A program made the translations under genes and the position numbers. A stretch of 64,000 bases of DNA, taken from Hymenobacter edaphi. GTDB taxonomy: Bacteria; Bacteroidota; Bacteroidia; Cytophagales; Hymenobacteraceae. This document shows, one piece after another, positions 15,615 through 24,812 of this stretch. Numbering within the stretch: position 1 is the stretch's first letter; every line of letters starts with the position of its first letter. The stretch covers positions 310,001 to 374,000 of the forward strand of contig NZ_QHKM01000004.1 in the NCBI RefSeq assembly GCF_003258365.1, in the 5' to 3' direction. A model generated the notes under the pieces. The model was not told the DNA's origin, made no database searches, and was given only the letters and a program-made list of their open reading frames with translations.

Positions 15615-16262
15615 ATGACTTTCCCCACTTTTCCCGTCGCCCTGGCCATTGTCGAAGACGACGCCCGCGTGCGCGAGTTGCTGCGCACGTACCTGAGCCG
15701 CCAGCCCGAGTTTAGCTGCACCATCGTGGTGGGCTCGATGGAGGAATTCTGGGAAGAACTGGCCCTGGGCCTGCCCCCGCGCGTCATTTTGCTCGACGTA
15801 AGCCTGCCCGGCCAAAGCGGCATCCAGGCCTTGCCCATGCTGAAAAAGCGCCTGCCCGAAGCCGATGTGGTGCTGCAGACCATGCACGACGACGCCGACC
15901 GCATTTACCAGGCGCTGCGGGCCGGGGCCACGGGCTACGTCATCAAAAACGCCACCAGCCTGCCCCAGTACAAGCAGGCCCTGCTCGACGTGCTGCAGGG
16001 CGGGGCGGCCCTCTCGCCTTCGGTGGCCCGCAAGGCCCTGCAGCACTTTCAGCCCGCCCCCAGCCAGCAGCCCGCCCTGCTCTCGGCCCGCGAGCAGCAG
16101 GTGCTGCAGGCCCTGCTCGATGGCCTGAGCGAAAAGCAGGTGGCCGCCCGCCTCACCCTCTCGCCCGACACGGTACACACCTACGTCAAGCGCCTCTACG
16201 ACAAGCTGCGCGTGAACTCACGGGCCGAACTGCTGAGCCGCGCCGCCAAAGGCGACCTGTAA
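15615..16262 (+). CDS. NarL/LuxR-type response regulator
   Basis: 215 residues. The receiver domain covers residues 8-125: acidic pair near residue 15 (VEDDAR), phosphoacceptor Asp61 in VILLDVSLPGQSG, switch Thr near 83 (LQTMHDD), and Lys near 106 (GYVIKNA). The C-terminal helix-turn-helix LSAREQQVLQALLDGLSEKQVAARL...HTYVKRLYDKLRV is of the LuxR type. It ends only 12 bases from the stop codon of the convergent histidine kinase, its probable partner. The longer frame from GTG 15546 adds 23 unlikely residues. Confidence 0.92.
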   Translation: MTFPTFPVALAIVEDDARVRELLRTYLSRQPEFSCTIVVGSMEEFWEELALGLPPRVILLDVSLPGQSGIQALPMLKKRLPEADVVLQTMHDDADRIYQALRAGATGYVIKNATSLPQYKQALLDVLQGGAALSPSVARKALQHFQPAPSQQPALLSAREQQVLQALLDGLSEKQVAARLTLSPDTVHTYVKRLYDKLRVNSRAELLSRAAKGDL

Positions 16263-16274
16263 GCGCCCCCGCGG

Positions 16275-19268
16275 CTACAGCGGCACCCGCAGGCGCACCC
16301 TCCAGCCGCCCGGGGCCGGCCCGGCTTCCAGTGCCGCCCGCAGCAGCGCGGCCCGGTGGCGCATGTTGCGCAGCCCCTGGCCCGCCCGCGACGTGGCGGC
16401 CGGCGCCCCCTGGCTGCTGACGGTCAGCTCCAGCTGCGCGCCGCCGCTCAGGCCCACGGCGATGGACGTGCCCGGCTGGCTGTACTTCAGCGCGTTGGTC
16501 AGGGCTTCCTTGAACACCAGGTACACGTGCTGGCGCACCGCCGGCGGCAGCGGCCGGTCGAGCGTGGGCGGCAGGGCCGTGTCGTCCAGCGACAGCGCCC
16601 GGCCGGTAGCCCGGGCCGTGGCGTCGAGGTGGTCCTGCACCCGGTCGACCAGGGCCGCCAGGGTATCGGCCCCGGCATCGACGCTCCAGATGATGTCGCG
16701 TACGGTGCTGGCCGCCGCCCGGCTGTCGTCGACCAGGGCTTCCAGCTGCGGGGTGGGGGCCAGTTCCAGCTCGCGCAGCAGCTCGGCCTGCATGGTCACG
16801 CGGGTGAGCAGGGCGCCCACTTCATCGTGCAAATCGGCGGCGAGGCGGGCGCGCAGCTCGTTTTCGCGGCGCAGGCGCAGCAGGCGGCCGCGCTGCCAGA
16901 GGTACACCGCGGCCACGGCGGCCAGGCCGGCCAGCACCCAGGTCAGCGGGCGGTTCCACCAGGCGGCCGTCACCGTCAGCGGCAGGCTCAGCTGGTTGGT
17001 GGCCGGCACGCCCTGGCTGGTTTCGGCCCGAATGTCCACGGTGTAGCGGCCCGGCGGCAGCCCCTGCAGGCGCAGCTGCGGTGTCGTGCCCAGGCCCAGC
17101 CACCGGTTGCCGAGCCAGCCGCGCACCCGGTAGGCGTAGCGGGCCCGGGCGGGGTCCGCGTCGTGGGTCAGGGCCAGGTGCAGGTCGACGAGCGGCGCGT
17201 CGGGGGCCAGGTGCAGGGCTGGTCGCGCGTCGGGGGGCAGCAGGTAGCGGGTGTGGTTGGCGGCAGTGCCGAAGGTGGTCAGGCGCGTCAGCAGCAGGTG
17301 CGGACGCGCCGCCGCCGGAGCCGGGGCGCGGTCGGGCCAGATGCGGTGCAGGCCGGCCACGCCCCCGATCAGCAGCGAGCCATCGGCCGGGTCGATGTAG
17401 GCGGCGCGGGCGTTGCACTCGTCGGAGGCCAGGCCGTGGGCCGTGGTGAAGATGGCCAGCCGCCCGCTGCCCGGGTGGTAGCGCACCAGGCCCTGGTAGG
17501 TGCCCAGCCACAGGTAGCCGCCCGGGCTGGGCGTGATGGTGGCCACCGATGCGTTGGGCAGGCCCTGGCCCAGCGTCAGGGCCGGGTGCGCCCGCCCGTC
17601 GGGCTCGATGACGGCCAGCCCGTGGGCGCGGGTGCCCACCCACAGCCGGCCGTCGGGCGCCAGGTACAGGCAGCGCGCGCCGTCGACCGGGGCCCGCCGG
17701 CCGGCCGGGGCGCCGGGGCCGTAGCTGGTGCGGGAGCCGGTGGCCAGGGTGAGCCGTTCCACGCCCTCGGGCGTGGCCAGCCACAGGTGCCCGCGCCCGT
17801 CGGGGCACACGTCTTCGATGGAGCGGCCCGCCAGCGGCGCCGGCGCGCCCGCCGGCGTGAAGGGGCGGTAGGTGGCAGCGGCGGCGTCGTACCAGTACAG
17901 GCCGGCGCGGGTGCCGCCCCACACCCGCCCGCTGGCCGGGTCGCGGGCCAGGCTTAGGATGCCGGCGTTATTGGCACTCTGGTCGGTGACGGGGAGCTTG
18001 TTGATGCGGCCGGAGTGCGGGTTGAAATGCAGAAAGGGAAAGACGCCCACCGCCAGCCAGTCGCCGCCGGGCCCGAGGGGCGCGGGCACCACGCCCATGA
18101 GCACCGGCGCATTGCCGGCCGGCAGCGCGGCGGCGGGCCAGCGGCGCAGCGGGGCCAGGGGCGAGTCGGGGGCCTGGGTGAGCAGGCCCTTCTGGTAGCT
18201 GCTGACCAGCAGGCGGCCGTCGGGCAGCCGCACGCTGGCGCGCACGCTGTAAGGCTGGCCGTCGGGGCCGGGCAGGGGCTGAATGAAGGCGGGCGCGGCG
18301 GTGCGAAACCAGCAGCCGCGGGTGCCCGAGTCGAACACCCACCAGCGCCCGGCGTTGTCGGCGCGCAGCCGGCCGTTCCAGGCCCCGGTCGACCAGTCGG
18401 GCAGCGCCAGGCTGAACAGCAGGCGGGGCTGGGGGGCGGGCCCGGCCGTCCAGCTAAGCTGCAGCAGCTGGCCAGGGCGCAGCAATACGGGTCCGGTGGG
18501 GGTGTTGCGCAGCAGGTCGCTGGCGCTCTGCTGGCTAGTCGGGGCCCAGCGCAGCGCCTCGTGCAGCTGGTTGCGGGCGTCCAGCCGGTAGGCCGCGTGC
18601 CGGCTGAGCAGCCAGATCCGGCCGCGCGGGTCGTACACCGGAAACAAGGGTTCCGCCGGGTTCGGGTACCAGTTGCGCCGCAGCCGGCCGGTGGAGTCGA
18701 GCTGGCTGGTGTGGGTTTCGCTCACCATCCAGTGGGTGCCGTCGGGGGCGGCAAACCAGTCGGTGACTTCGGCGGTGTAGGGCAGCAGCGGCCCGGCGGG
18801 CCGTCCCTGCGGCGAATACCGGCGCAGCCCCACTTCGCGCTGGTACACCCACACGTGCCGGCCGTCGGCGGCCAGCTGCACTCCGGCAATGTAGCGGCTG
18901 GGCTGGTCGGGGGCGGGCAGCGGCAGCGCCCGCAGCCCGCCGTCGGGGCCGAAGCGGTACAGCCCCGATTCGGTGCCCACCCAAAGGCTGCCGTCGGGCA
19001 GGGGCAGCAGCTGGTTGCAGGGCACCGGCGGCAGGGCCGGCCCGGCCCGGCGCAGGGCGTTGAGGGGGACCAGCTCGGTGCCGTCGTAGCGGTACACGCC
19101 GTCGTCGGTGCCCACCCACATCAGGCCCTCGGGCGTGGTAACCAGGGTGCGCAGCATCAGCTTGCTGAGCGCCGCGTCGGGCTGCCAGCCGCCCGGCGCC
19201 GGCGCCGCCGCGGCGCGCAAGGCGAGCAGCACCGCCAATAACCCCAACCATAAGCCCCGGGTATTCAT
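16275..19268 (-). CDS. Two-component sensor histidine kinase with periplasmic propeller and Y_Y_Y domain
   Basis: 997 residues. A signal peptide leads into two-component regulator propeller repeats (EGLMWVGTDDGVYRYDG, GSLWVGTESGLYRFGPDG, GRLWVGTRAHGLAVI, GYLWLGTYQGLVRY), which fill roughly residues 30-640. A Y_Y_Y-like domain (DADPARARYAYRVRGW... PPGRYTVDIRAETSQG) precedes one membrane helix near 760. The cytoplasmic part is a HisKA_3 kinase with His814 in ADLHDEVGALL, and an ATPase domain with KEALTNALKYS and GQGLRNMRHRA. It lacks the attached regulator of hybrid kinases of this type, fitting the separate NarL-type gene next to it. Confidence 0.92.
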   Translation of the reverse strand: MNTRGLWLGLLAVLLALRAAAAPAPGGWQPDAALSKLMLRTLVTTPEGLMWVGTDDGVYRYDGTELVPLNALRRAGPALPPVPCNQLLPLPDGSLWVGTESGLYRFGPDGGLRALPLPAPDQPSRYIAGVQLAADGRHVWVYQREVGLRRYSPQGRPAGPLLPYTAEVTDWFAAPDGTHWMVSETHTSQLDSTGRLRRNWYPNPAEPLFPVYDPRGRIWLLSRHAAYRLDARNQLHEALRWAPTSQQSASDLLRNTPTGPVLLRPGQLLQLSWTAGPAPQPRLLFSLALPDWSTGAWNGRLRADNAGRWWVFDSGTRGCWFRTAAPAFIQPLPGPDGQPYSVRASVRLPDGRLLVSSYQKGLLTQAPDSPLAPLRRWPAAALPAGNAPVLMGVVPAPLGPGGDWLAVGVFPFLHFNPHSGRINKLPVTDQSANNAGILSLARDPASGRVWGGTRAGLYWYDAAAATYRPFTPAGAPAPLAGRSIEDVCPDGRGHLWLATPEGVERLTLATGSRTSYGPGAPAGRRAPVDGARCLYLAPDGRLWVGTRAHGLAVIEPDGRAHPALTLGQGLPNASVATITPSPGGYLWLGTYQGLVRYHPGSGRLAIFTTAHGLASDECNARAAYIDPADGSLLIGGVAGLHRIWPDRAPAPAAARPHLLLTRLTTFGTAANHTRYLLPPDARPALHLAPDAPLVDLHLALTHDADPARARYAYRVRGWLGNRWLGLGTTPQLRLQGLPPGRYTVDIRAETSQGVPATNQLSLPLTVTAAWWNRPLTWVLAGLAAVAAVYLWQRGRLLRLRRENELRARLAADLHDEVGALLTRVTMQAELLRELELAPTPQLEALVDDSRAAASTVRDIIWSVDAGADTLAALVDRVQDHLDATARATGRALSLDDTALPPTLDRPLPPAVRQHVYLVFKEALTNALKYSQPGTSIAVGLSGGAQLELTVSSQGAPAATSRAGQGLRNMRHRAALLRAALEAGPAPGGWRVRLRVPL

Positions 19269-19401
19269 CGCTCCAAGGTACAGCTCGGCCGTTAGGAAAT
19301 GGGCCGGCCGGGGCCGATAACGCAATGTTAATCTGGGCCCTCACGCGCCGGTCTGGCCGCATTGGTGGGCGGCCGGCGCGCGGGCCGGGGCTTACGCAAA
19401 A

Positions 19402-19430
19402 CAGCCACCAACGCGGGGCGCTGGTGGCTG
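19402..19430 (-). terminator. Terminator after subtilase gene
   Basis: 13-position stem with one mismatch (CAGCCACCA paired with TGGTGGCTG and CGC with GCG) and a 3-nt loop, followed on the minus strand by TTTTG. It stands 25 bases past the subtilase stop. Confidence 0.7.
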
Positions 19431-19454
19431 CAATAGCACAAAACCGGGACTGGC

Positions 19455-21110
19455 TTACTTGCCGCCGGCCGAGGTGCCGCCGCTGGCCGAGGCCGTGGCC
19501 TGCTGGGCCAGCTGCACGGCGCGGTAGAGGTTGACCACCCCGCCGGTGTTTGAAAGCGTGGTGAAGTCCACCTTTTTCTTTTCCTCGCCGGGCTTGACGA
19601 CCTGCGTGTGCACCGGCTCGGCCGACTGCATGATGATGCGCTTCAGCTCGGCGGCCTGCAGCTGCGGGAAGTAGGACTTGAGCACCGCGGCCACGCCGGC
19701 CACCGTGGGGGCGGCCATGCTGGTGCCACTCTCGTTGCCGTATTTGCTGCCGGGCAGGGTGTTGTAGATGGCCACGCCCGGGGCAAAAACGTCGACGCGC
19801 TTGCCGTAGTTGGAGAAGTCGGCGGCCAGCTGCGCGTCGTTCTTGCTGCTGCTGGCGCCCACCGTCAGCACGTTGGGGTAGGTGGCTTTGGCGCCCTCGG
19901 CAATGGCGGCCGGGAAGTGGTCAATCACGTCGATGTTGTTCGACTCGTTGCCGGCCGCGTGCACCAGCAGCACGCCCTTCTGGCCGGCGTAGCGGATGGC
20001 GTCCTCCACGGCCTTGCGCTGGGGCGAGTAGTACTTCCCGAAGCTCATGTTGATAACCGTCGCGCCGTTGTCGACGGCGTAGCGGATGGCGTTGGCCACG
20101 TCCTTGTCGTGCTCGTCGCCGTCGGGCACGGCCCGGAGGGCCATGACGCGCACCGGCGCGTCGGCCACGCCCAGCACGCCCTCGTTGTTGCGGCGGTCGG
20201 CGGCGATGATGCCCGACACGTGGGTGCCGTGCATGGGGTCGGGGCCCATCACGTCGGGGTTGCCGTAGCCGCGCTGGTCCACCTTCGTTTCGTCGTCCTG
20301 CACGATGTCGGCCCGCGGGTTATAGCTCAGGTTCAGCGAGTACTCCACGCGCTTCCGCGCCGACACGGCCGCCTCCTGCATCTGCGTCACCACCGACTCC
20401 ATGTCGGGCGCGCCGGTGGCCACCAGGCTCTGGTACCACTGCGCGGCCACCGTTTTCAGGCGGGCATCCTGGGTGGGCGGGTTGCGCAGCACGGCCGTAT
20501 CCAGCCGCTGCACGCCCAGCACCTGCTTCACGATGTCCACGTTCTTGCCGATGGTTTCGCTCATCGGGCCGTACTGCTCCGCGCTTTCGGTGTCTTCCTT
20601 GAGCTTCTTGTCGTAGTCCTTTTTCACGCGCTGGTACAGGTCGTATTCGGCCTGCTTGTCCTTGGGCAGCGCGGCGCGCGTCTTGCCCTCGTAGAGCGGC
20701 TTCAGGCGGGCCACCAGGCGCGTCTCCTCGTAGGTGTCGGTGCCCACGTTGCGGCCGTCCTTGCCGCCGAGGAAGTTCCAGCCGTACACGTCGTCGACGT
20801 AGCCGTTGTTGTCGTCGTCCTTGCCGTTGCCGGCAATTTCGCGGGGGTTGTGCCAGAGCACGCGCTTCAGGTCGACGTGGGCCGTGTCGACGCCCGAGTC
20901 GATGACGGCCACCACCACCGGCGAGGCAGTGCGGCCTTTCAGCAGCTCGGCGTAGGCGCGGTCGGCACTGATGCCCATCACGTTGTTGGCTTTGGGGTCG
21001 AGCAGCGTCCACTGGGGCGCGGCGGCCGGGGCGGCGCTCTGCGCGAAGGCGGCGGCGGGCAGCAAAGCCACGCCGAGTACGGTCAGCCAGGGACGAAAGG
21101 AATTGCGCAT
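19455..21110 (-). CDS. Exported S8 family serine peptidase (subtilase)
   Basis: 551 residues with a signal peptide (PWLTVLGVALLPAAAFAQ). The catalytic triad is complete: Asp71 in VIDSGVDTAHVDL, His294 in HGTHVSGIIAA and Ser464 in GTSMAAPTVAGVAA. Between Asp and His there is an unusually long insertion of about 220 residues, charged and mostly helical (KDYDKKLKEDTESAEQYG, MQEAAVSARKRVEYSL). No C-terminal sorting domain is seen; the end is a Gly/Ser tail. Probably periplasmic or outer-surface protein turnover. The start is the ATG that opens the signal peptide. Confidence 0.92.
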   Translation of the reverse strand: MRNSFRPWLTVLGVALLPAAAFAQSAAPAAAPQWTLLDPKANNVMGISADRAYAELLKGRTASPVVVAVIDSGVDTAHVDLKRVLWHNPREIAGNGKDDDNNGYVDDVYGWNFLGGKDGRNVGTDTYEETRLVARLKPLYEGKTRAALPKDKQAEYDLYQRVKKDYDKKLKEDTESAEQYGPMSETIGKNVDIVKQVLGVQRLDTAVLRNPPTQDARLKTVAAQWYQSLVATGAPDMESVVTQMQEAAVSARKRVEYSLNLSYNPRADIVQDDETKVDQRGYGNPDVMGPDPMHGTHVSGIIAADRRNNEGVLGVADAPVRVMALRAVPDGDEHDKDVANAIRYAVDNGATVINMSFGKYYSPQRKAVEDAIRYAGQKGVLLVHAAGNESNNIDVIDHFPAAIAEGAKATYPNVLTVGASSSKNDAQLAADFSNYGKRVDVFAPGVAIYNTLPGSKYGNESGTSMAAPTVAGVAAVLKSYFPQLQAAELKRIIMQSAEPVHTQVVKPGEEKKKVDFTTLSNTGGVVNLYRAVQLAQQATASASGGTSAGGK

Positions 21111-21278
21111 GGGCAAGGGGAAATCAGGGGTAAATGGCGGCGGCAATGACAAATTGCGGGCCGGAAGATAGGCTACGGACACCAGCCGGGCGGCGGGCGT
21201 TGCGGCTGGGGCGGGTTTTCTGTCTATGGCCGTTAACCGATATTGCCGTGTGACTCGTTCCCGCAACCCCTGACTAAC

Positions 21279-21795
21279 ATGGCTCCGCCGGCAGCAAAGC
21301 AAGCTGAATGGGCCCACTCCCTGCCCGGTATTGGGTGGCGGCTGGTGCTGCCGTTGCTGGTGGAGCTGGTCGTACTGGAAGGGGTAGGATGGTGGTAGGC
21401 CCAGGCACCCGTCGACAACACCCCGACCGCCACTCCTCCGGCGTTATCGCCCCCCGGTTTTACTGCCCTGGCCGATGCCTCGGGGCGGGTATTTGAAGCG
21501 GTGATATTCTTTTACCTGTGCCTGCTAAGCTTCGGGGCGCTGGCGCTGCTGCAGGCTTTGCTCAGCTCCCTGCCGGCCCACCGCCGCTACGTACGCGGGC
21601 GGCCCAATAGGTGTATGCGCTGCTCGGGGCGGTGGCATTTACCGGCTGGATGCACGGCTTTAGCAACACGGAGTGGCTGGTAAACAGTAGCTTGGCGTGA
21701 AGCTGGCGGGCGGCGTGCTGGCACTGGCCAGCCCCGGCGTGGTCGAATGGGCCAACCAGCGAAACCAGGCCGCTCCGGCCGCTTCTGGCGTGAGT
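21279..21795 (+). pseudogene. Decayed membrane protein gene
   Basis: A frame starting ATG 21279 reads MAPPAAKQAEWAHSLPG and a hydrophobic helix (LVLPLLVELVVLEGVGWW), then meets TAG at 21396. The same frame goes on with a second helix (AVIFFYLCLLSFGALALLQA) to about 21600. The protein-like sequence then moves to another frame from 21611 (VYALLGAVAFTGWMHGFS) until TGA 21698, and to the third frame from 21700 (KLAGGVLALASPGVVEW). One nonsense codon and two frame changes mark a broken gene for a small membrane protein, perhaps a YoaK/DUF-type integral protein; family not recognised. Confidence 0.65.
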
Positions 21796-22080
21796 CCGCC
21801 TGGCGCGAGTCGCCCGCCTGGCGCGAGTCTTAAGCGCAGCGTGACTCGTGCCCACGGATGAGGGCGAGTCTCCGACTCGCGGCCCGCGGCCCGCGGCCTG
21901 GCGGAACCGCGCCACCCGCCAAGCTTCTCCCGACCACCTATCGTGGTTCACTCCTTTGTGCGCCGCCCGGGCGGCGCAGGTGCCGGGAGTCTGCAGACTC
22001 CCCTCCATGGGGCGACACGAGTCCCGCGCTGCGCGCTTCAGACTCGCGCCAGTGACTTCAGACCCGCGCCAGCGGCGCGG
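21785..22080. repeat. Spacer rich in GAGTC/GACTC words and palindromes
   Basis: Between the decayed gene and the PIG-L gene there are ten GAGTC or GACTC words in under 300 bases, plus two perfect palindromes, 21961-21976 (16 bp) and 21985-22002 (18 bp, GGGAGTCTGCAGACTCCC). No credible gene is present; long frames here have no coding look. Confidence 0.55.
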
Positions 22081-22153
22081 ATCTATCTGCGCCAAAAACA
22101 TCTTCGCCCTCCGCCGGTCTACCTTTACGCCCCGCACGTCCAGTTTACTCCGA

Positions 22154-24808
22154 ATGCTCCGTCGCTTCTTCCGCGCCGCCCTGCCGGCCCTGCTGCTCTC
22201 GCAGTCACTCAGTCACGCATTCACTGCCTCGGCGCAAGCGCCGAAAACCTACAGCTCCTCGGAAATCCTGCTGGGCCTCAAAAAGCTCAACGTCCTCGGC
22301 TCGGTGCTCTACATCGCCGCCCACCCCGACGACGAAAACACCCGCCTGATTGCCTACATGGCCAACGGCCGCCTGGTGGAAACCGGCTACTTCAGCTGCA
22401 CCCGCGGCGACGGCGGCCAGAACCTCATCGGCCCGGAGCTGCGCGAGCAGCTGGGCGTCATCCGCACCCAGGAGCTGCTGGCCGCCCGCCGCATCGACGG
22501 CGGCCGGCAGTTCTTCGGCCGCGCCAACGACTTCGGCTTCTCCAAAACCGCCGACGAGACGTTCAAAATCTGGAACAAGGAGCAGGTGCTGGCCGACATG
22601 GTCTGGGTGATTCGCCAGCGCCGCCCCGACGTGCTCATCACCCGCTTCCCGCCCGACGCCCGCGCCGGCCACGGCCACCACACCGCCTCGGCCATCCTCG
22701 CCGCCGAAGCCTTCGACGCCGCCGGCGACCCGAAACGATTCCCCGAGCAGCTCCAGTACGTGCAGCCCTGGCAGCCCAAGCGGCTATTCTGGAACACCGG
22801 CTCCTTCTTCGTGAAGCCCGGGGAGAGCATGGACGGCTACCTCAAGCTCGACGCCGGCGGCTACAACGCCCTGCTCGGCCAGGGCTACGGCGAAATTGCC
22901 GCCCGCAGCCGCTCCCAGCACCGCAGCCAGGGCTTCGGCTCGGCCGCCCAGCGCGGCGAAGCGCTAGAGTACCTGCAGCTGGTGAAAGGCGAAAAAGCCA
23001 GCAAAGACCCGCTCGAAGGCGTGGACCTCACTTGGAACCGCGTGAAAGGCGGCGCTGCCGTCGGCAAGCTGCTCGATGAGGTCATCCGCAAGTTCGACCC
23101 GAGCAACCCGGCGGCTTCCGTGGCGGGGCTGCTGAAGGTGCGGGGAGCTATTGACGCACGGATGCAGCCGCCTAATGATTACAAAGTTGGAGTGTTAGCC
23201 ACGGATTGGTTAACCCAGAAACGACAGGCTGTAGATGAGCTTATAGCTGTCTGCTTAGGGCTTCATGTAGCGGCTAATAGTTTAGAACCCTCGATTACTG
23301 AGAAAAAAGGGGGAGCGAGTTTTATATCTGCCGAAGTCATTGCCAGAACGAATACATTACCTGTGCAGCTCAAGTATATGCAAATGGACGGGGGAGGGCA
23401 GCAAAAGAAATTGGTGAATGGGGTATATGTCGATACGCTGCTGAACAAAAAACTTCAGCCTGAACAGCTAGTTGCAATTCGCTTGAAAATGCGTGTAAGT
23501 CCCCGAACATCCACGCAACCTTATTGGCTCGAAGAGCCAGGTACGGTAGGTATGTATACAATACCTGAAGGGTTCTTTTCGAGCGGCACCGACCCTGATT
23601 ACAGGCATTATATTGGCGCAACTGGTAACACCCTGCTGGCTGGCCAGATGTTGGTTGGCCTGCCGGAAAGTCCTGCGCCAGTAGTTTTGAAGTCAACCTT
23701 TCAAATTGGGGCAGGGCAAGAGGAGCTTACGGTCATGACTCCCGTCCAGTACAAGCGCACCGACCCCGCCCTCGGCGAGCTGTACCAGCCCCTGGCCGTC
23801 GTGCCGCCCGTGGCCGTCAACGTGCTGGGCAAAGCCTACGTCTTCGCCGACGAGCAGGCCAAGATGGTGCCCGTCACCCTTAAGGCCGGCCGTGCTGGCG
23901 CCAAAGGCTCGGTGGCCCTGCAGGTGCCCGCCGGCTGGCAGGTGCTGCCCGCCAGCATTGCCTTTGACATTGCCAACAAGGACGAGGAGCGCACCTTCAC
24001 CTTCCTGGTGCAGCCCGTCAAGAACAGCCCCGAAAGCAGCGGGCAGCTGCGCGCCGTGGCCACCCTCGACGGCCAAACCTACTCCCGCGGCATCCAGCAG
24101 ATCAGCTACCCGCACATTCCAACCCAGACGCTCTTCCCCGAAGCCACCGCCCCGCTCGTGCGCCTCGACGTGAAGCGCCGCCGCGACGAAATCGGCTACC
24201 TCATGGGCGCCGGCGACGAGGTGCCCGACGCCCTGCGCCAGCTCGGCTACCGCGTCACCCTGCTCAAGCCCGAGGACCTCACCGCCGACAAGCTTAAGCG
24301 CTTTGACGCCGTCCTGCTCGGTGTGCGCGCCTACAACACCATCGAGCGGCTGAAGTACCAGCAGAAGGAGTTGCTCGAATACGTGGAAAAGGGCGGCAAC
24401 CTGGTGGTGCAGTACACCGTCAACCGCGGCACCGTGCTGCCCGAAATCGGCCCCTACCCCCTGCAGCTGTCGACTGACCGCGTGACGGTGGAAGACGCCC
24501 CGGTCACCATCACCCGGCCCCAGCACCCGCTCATGAGCACCCCCAACAAGATTACCCCCAAGGACTTCGAAGGCTGGCAGCAGGAACAGGGCCTCTACTA
24601 CCCCAGCTCCTGGGACCCGAAATACCAGACCGTCATCAGCAGCCAGGACCCCGGCGAGAAGCCAAAGGAATCGGCCATCCTCGTCACTGAGTACGGCAAG
24701 GGCCACTACATCTACACCGGCCTCTCGTTCTTCCGCGAGCTGCCCGCCGGCGTCCCCGGCGCCTACCGCCTCATCACCAACATGATCGAGCTGGGCAAGG
24801 CCAATTAG
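22154..24808 (+). CDS. Exported PIG-L family deacetylase, large multidomain form
   Basis: 884 residues with a signal peptide. The N-terminal PIG-L domain has the zinc motif AAHPDDE near residue 55, then TRGDGGQNLIGPELREQLGVIRTQELLAARR, and GHGHHTASAI near 170. Such enzymes remove acetyl groups from N-acetyl sugars or related conjugates. A long middle region and a C-terminal GATase1-like domain (LKRFDAVLLGVRAYNTIERL, GGNLVVQYTVNRG) follow, as in other Bacteroidota members. DNA from about 23150 to 23710 is strikingly AT-richer than the rest and uses TTA, ATA and AGT codons, suggesting replacement of an internal segment. The true start is the ATG opening the signal peptide. Confidence 0.9.
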   Translation: MLRRFFRAALPALLLSQSLSHAFTASAQAPKTYSSSEILLGLKKLNVLGSVLYIAAHPDDENTRLIAYMANGRLVETGYFSCTRGDGGQNLIGPELREQLGVIRTQELLAARRIDGGRQFFGRANDFGFSKTADETFKIWNKEQVLADMVWVIRQRRPDVLITRFPPDARAGHGHHTASAILAAEAFDAAGDPKRFPEQLQYVQPWQPKRLFWNTGSFFVKPGESMDGYLKLDAGGYNALLGQGYGEIAARSRSQHRSQGFGSAAQRGEALEYLQLVKGEKASKDPLEGVDLTWNRVKGGAAVGKLLDEVIRKFDPSNPAASVAGLLKVRGAIDARMQPPNDYKVGVLATDWLTQKRQAVDELIAVCLGLHVAANSLEPSITEKKGGASFISAEVIARTNTLPVQLKYMQMDGGGQQKKLVNGVYVDTLLNKKLQPEQLVAIRLKMRVSPRTSTQPYWLEEPGTVGMYTIPEGFFSSGTDPDYRHYIGATGNTLLAGQMLVGLPESPAPVVLKSTFQIGAGQEELTVMTPVQYKRTDPALGELYQPLAVVPPVAVNVLGKAYVFADEQAKMVPVTLKAGRAGAKGSVALQVPAGWQVLPASIAFDIANKDEERTFTFLVQPVKNSPESSGQLRAVATLDGQTYSRGIQQISYPHIPTQTLFPEATAPLVRLDVKRRRDEIGYLMGAGDEVPDALRQLGYRVTLLKPEDLTADKLKRFDAVLLGVRAYNTIERLKYQQKELLEYVEKGGNLVVQYTVNRGTVLPEIGPYPLQLSTDRVTVEDAPVTITRPQHPLMSTPNKITPKDFEGWQQEQGLYYPSSWDPKYQTVISSQDPGEKPKESAILVTEYGKGHYIYTGLSFFRELPAGVPGAYRLITNMIELGKAN

Positions 24809-24812
24809 GATC

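Noticed and set aside
16356-17957. 533-codon plus-strand frame opposite the histidine kinase
   Set aside because: Low-complexity Gly/Ala/Arg/Gln content and full overlap with a well-supported gene; a typical high-GC shadow.
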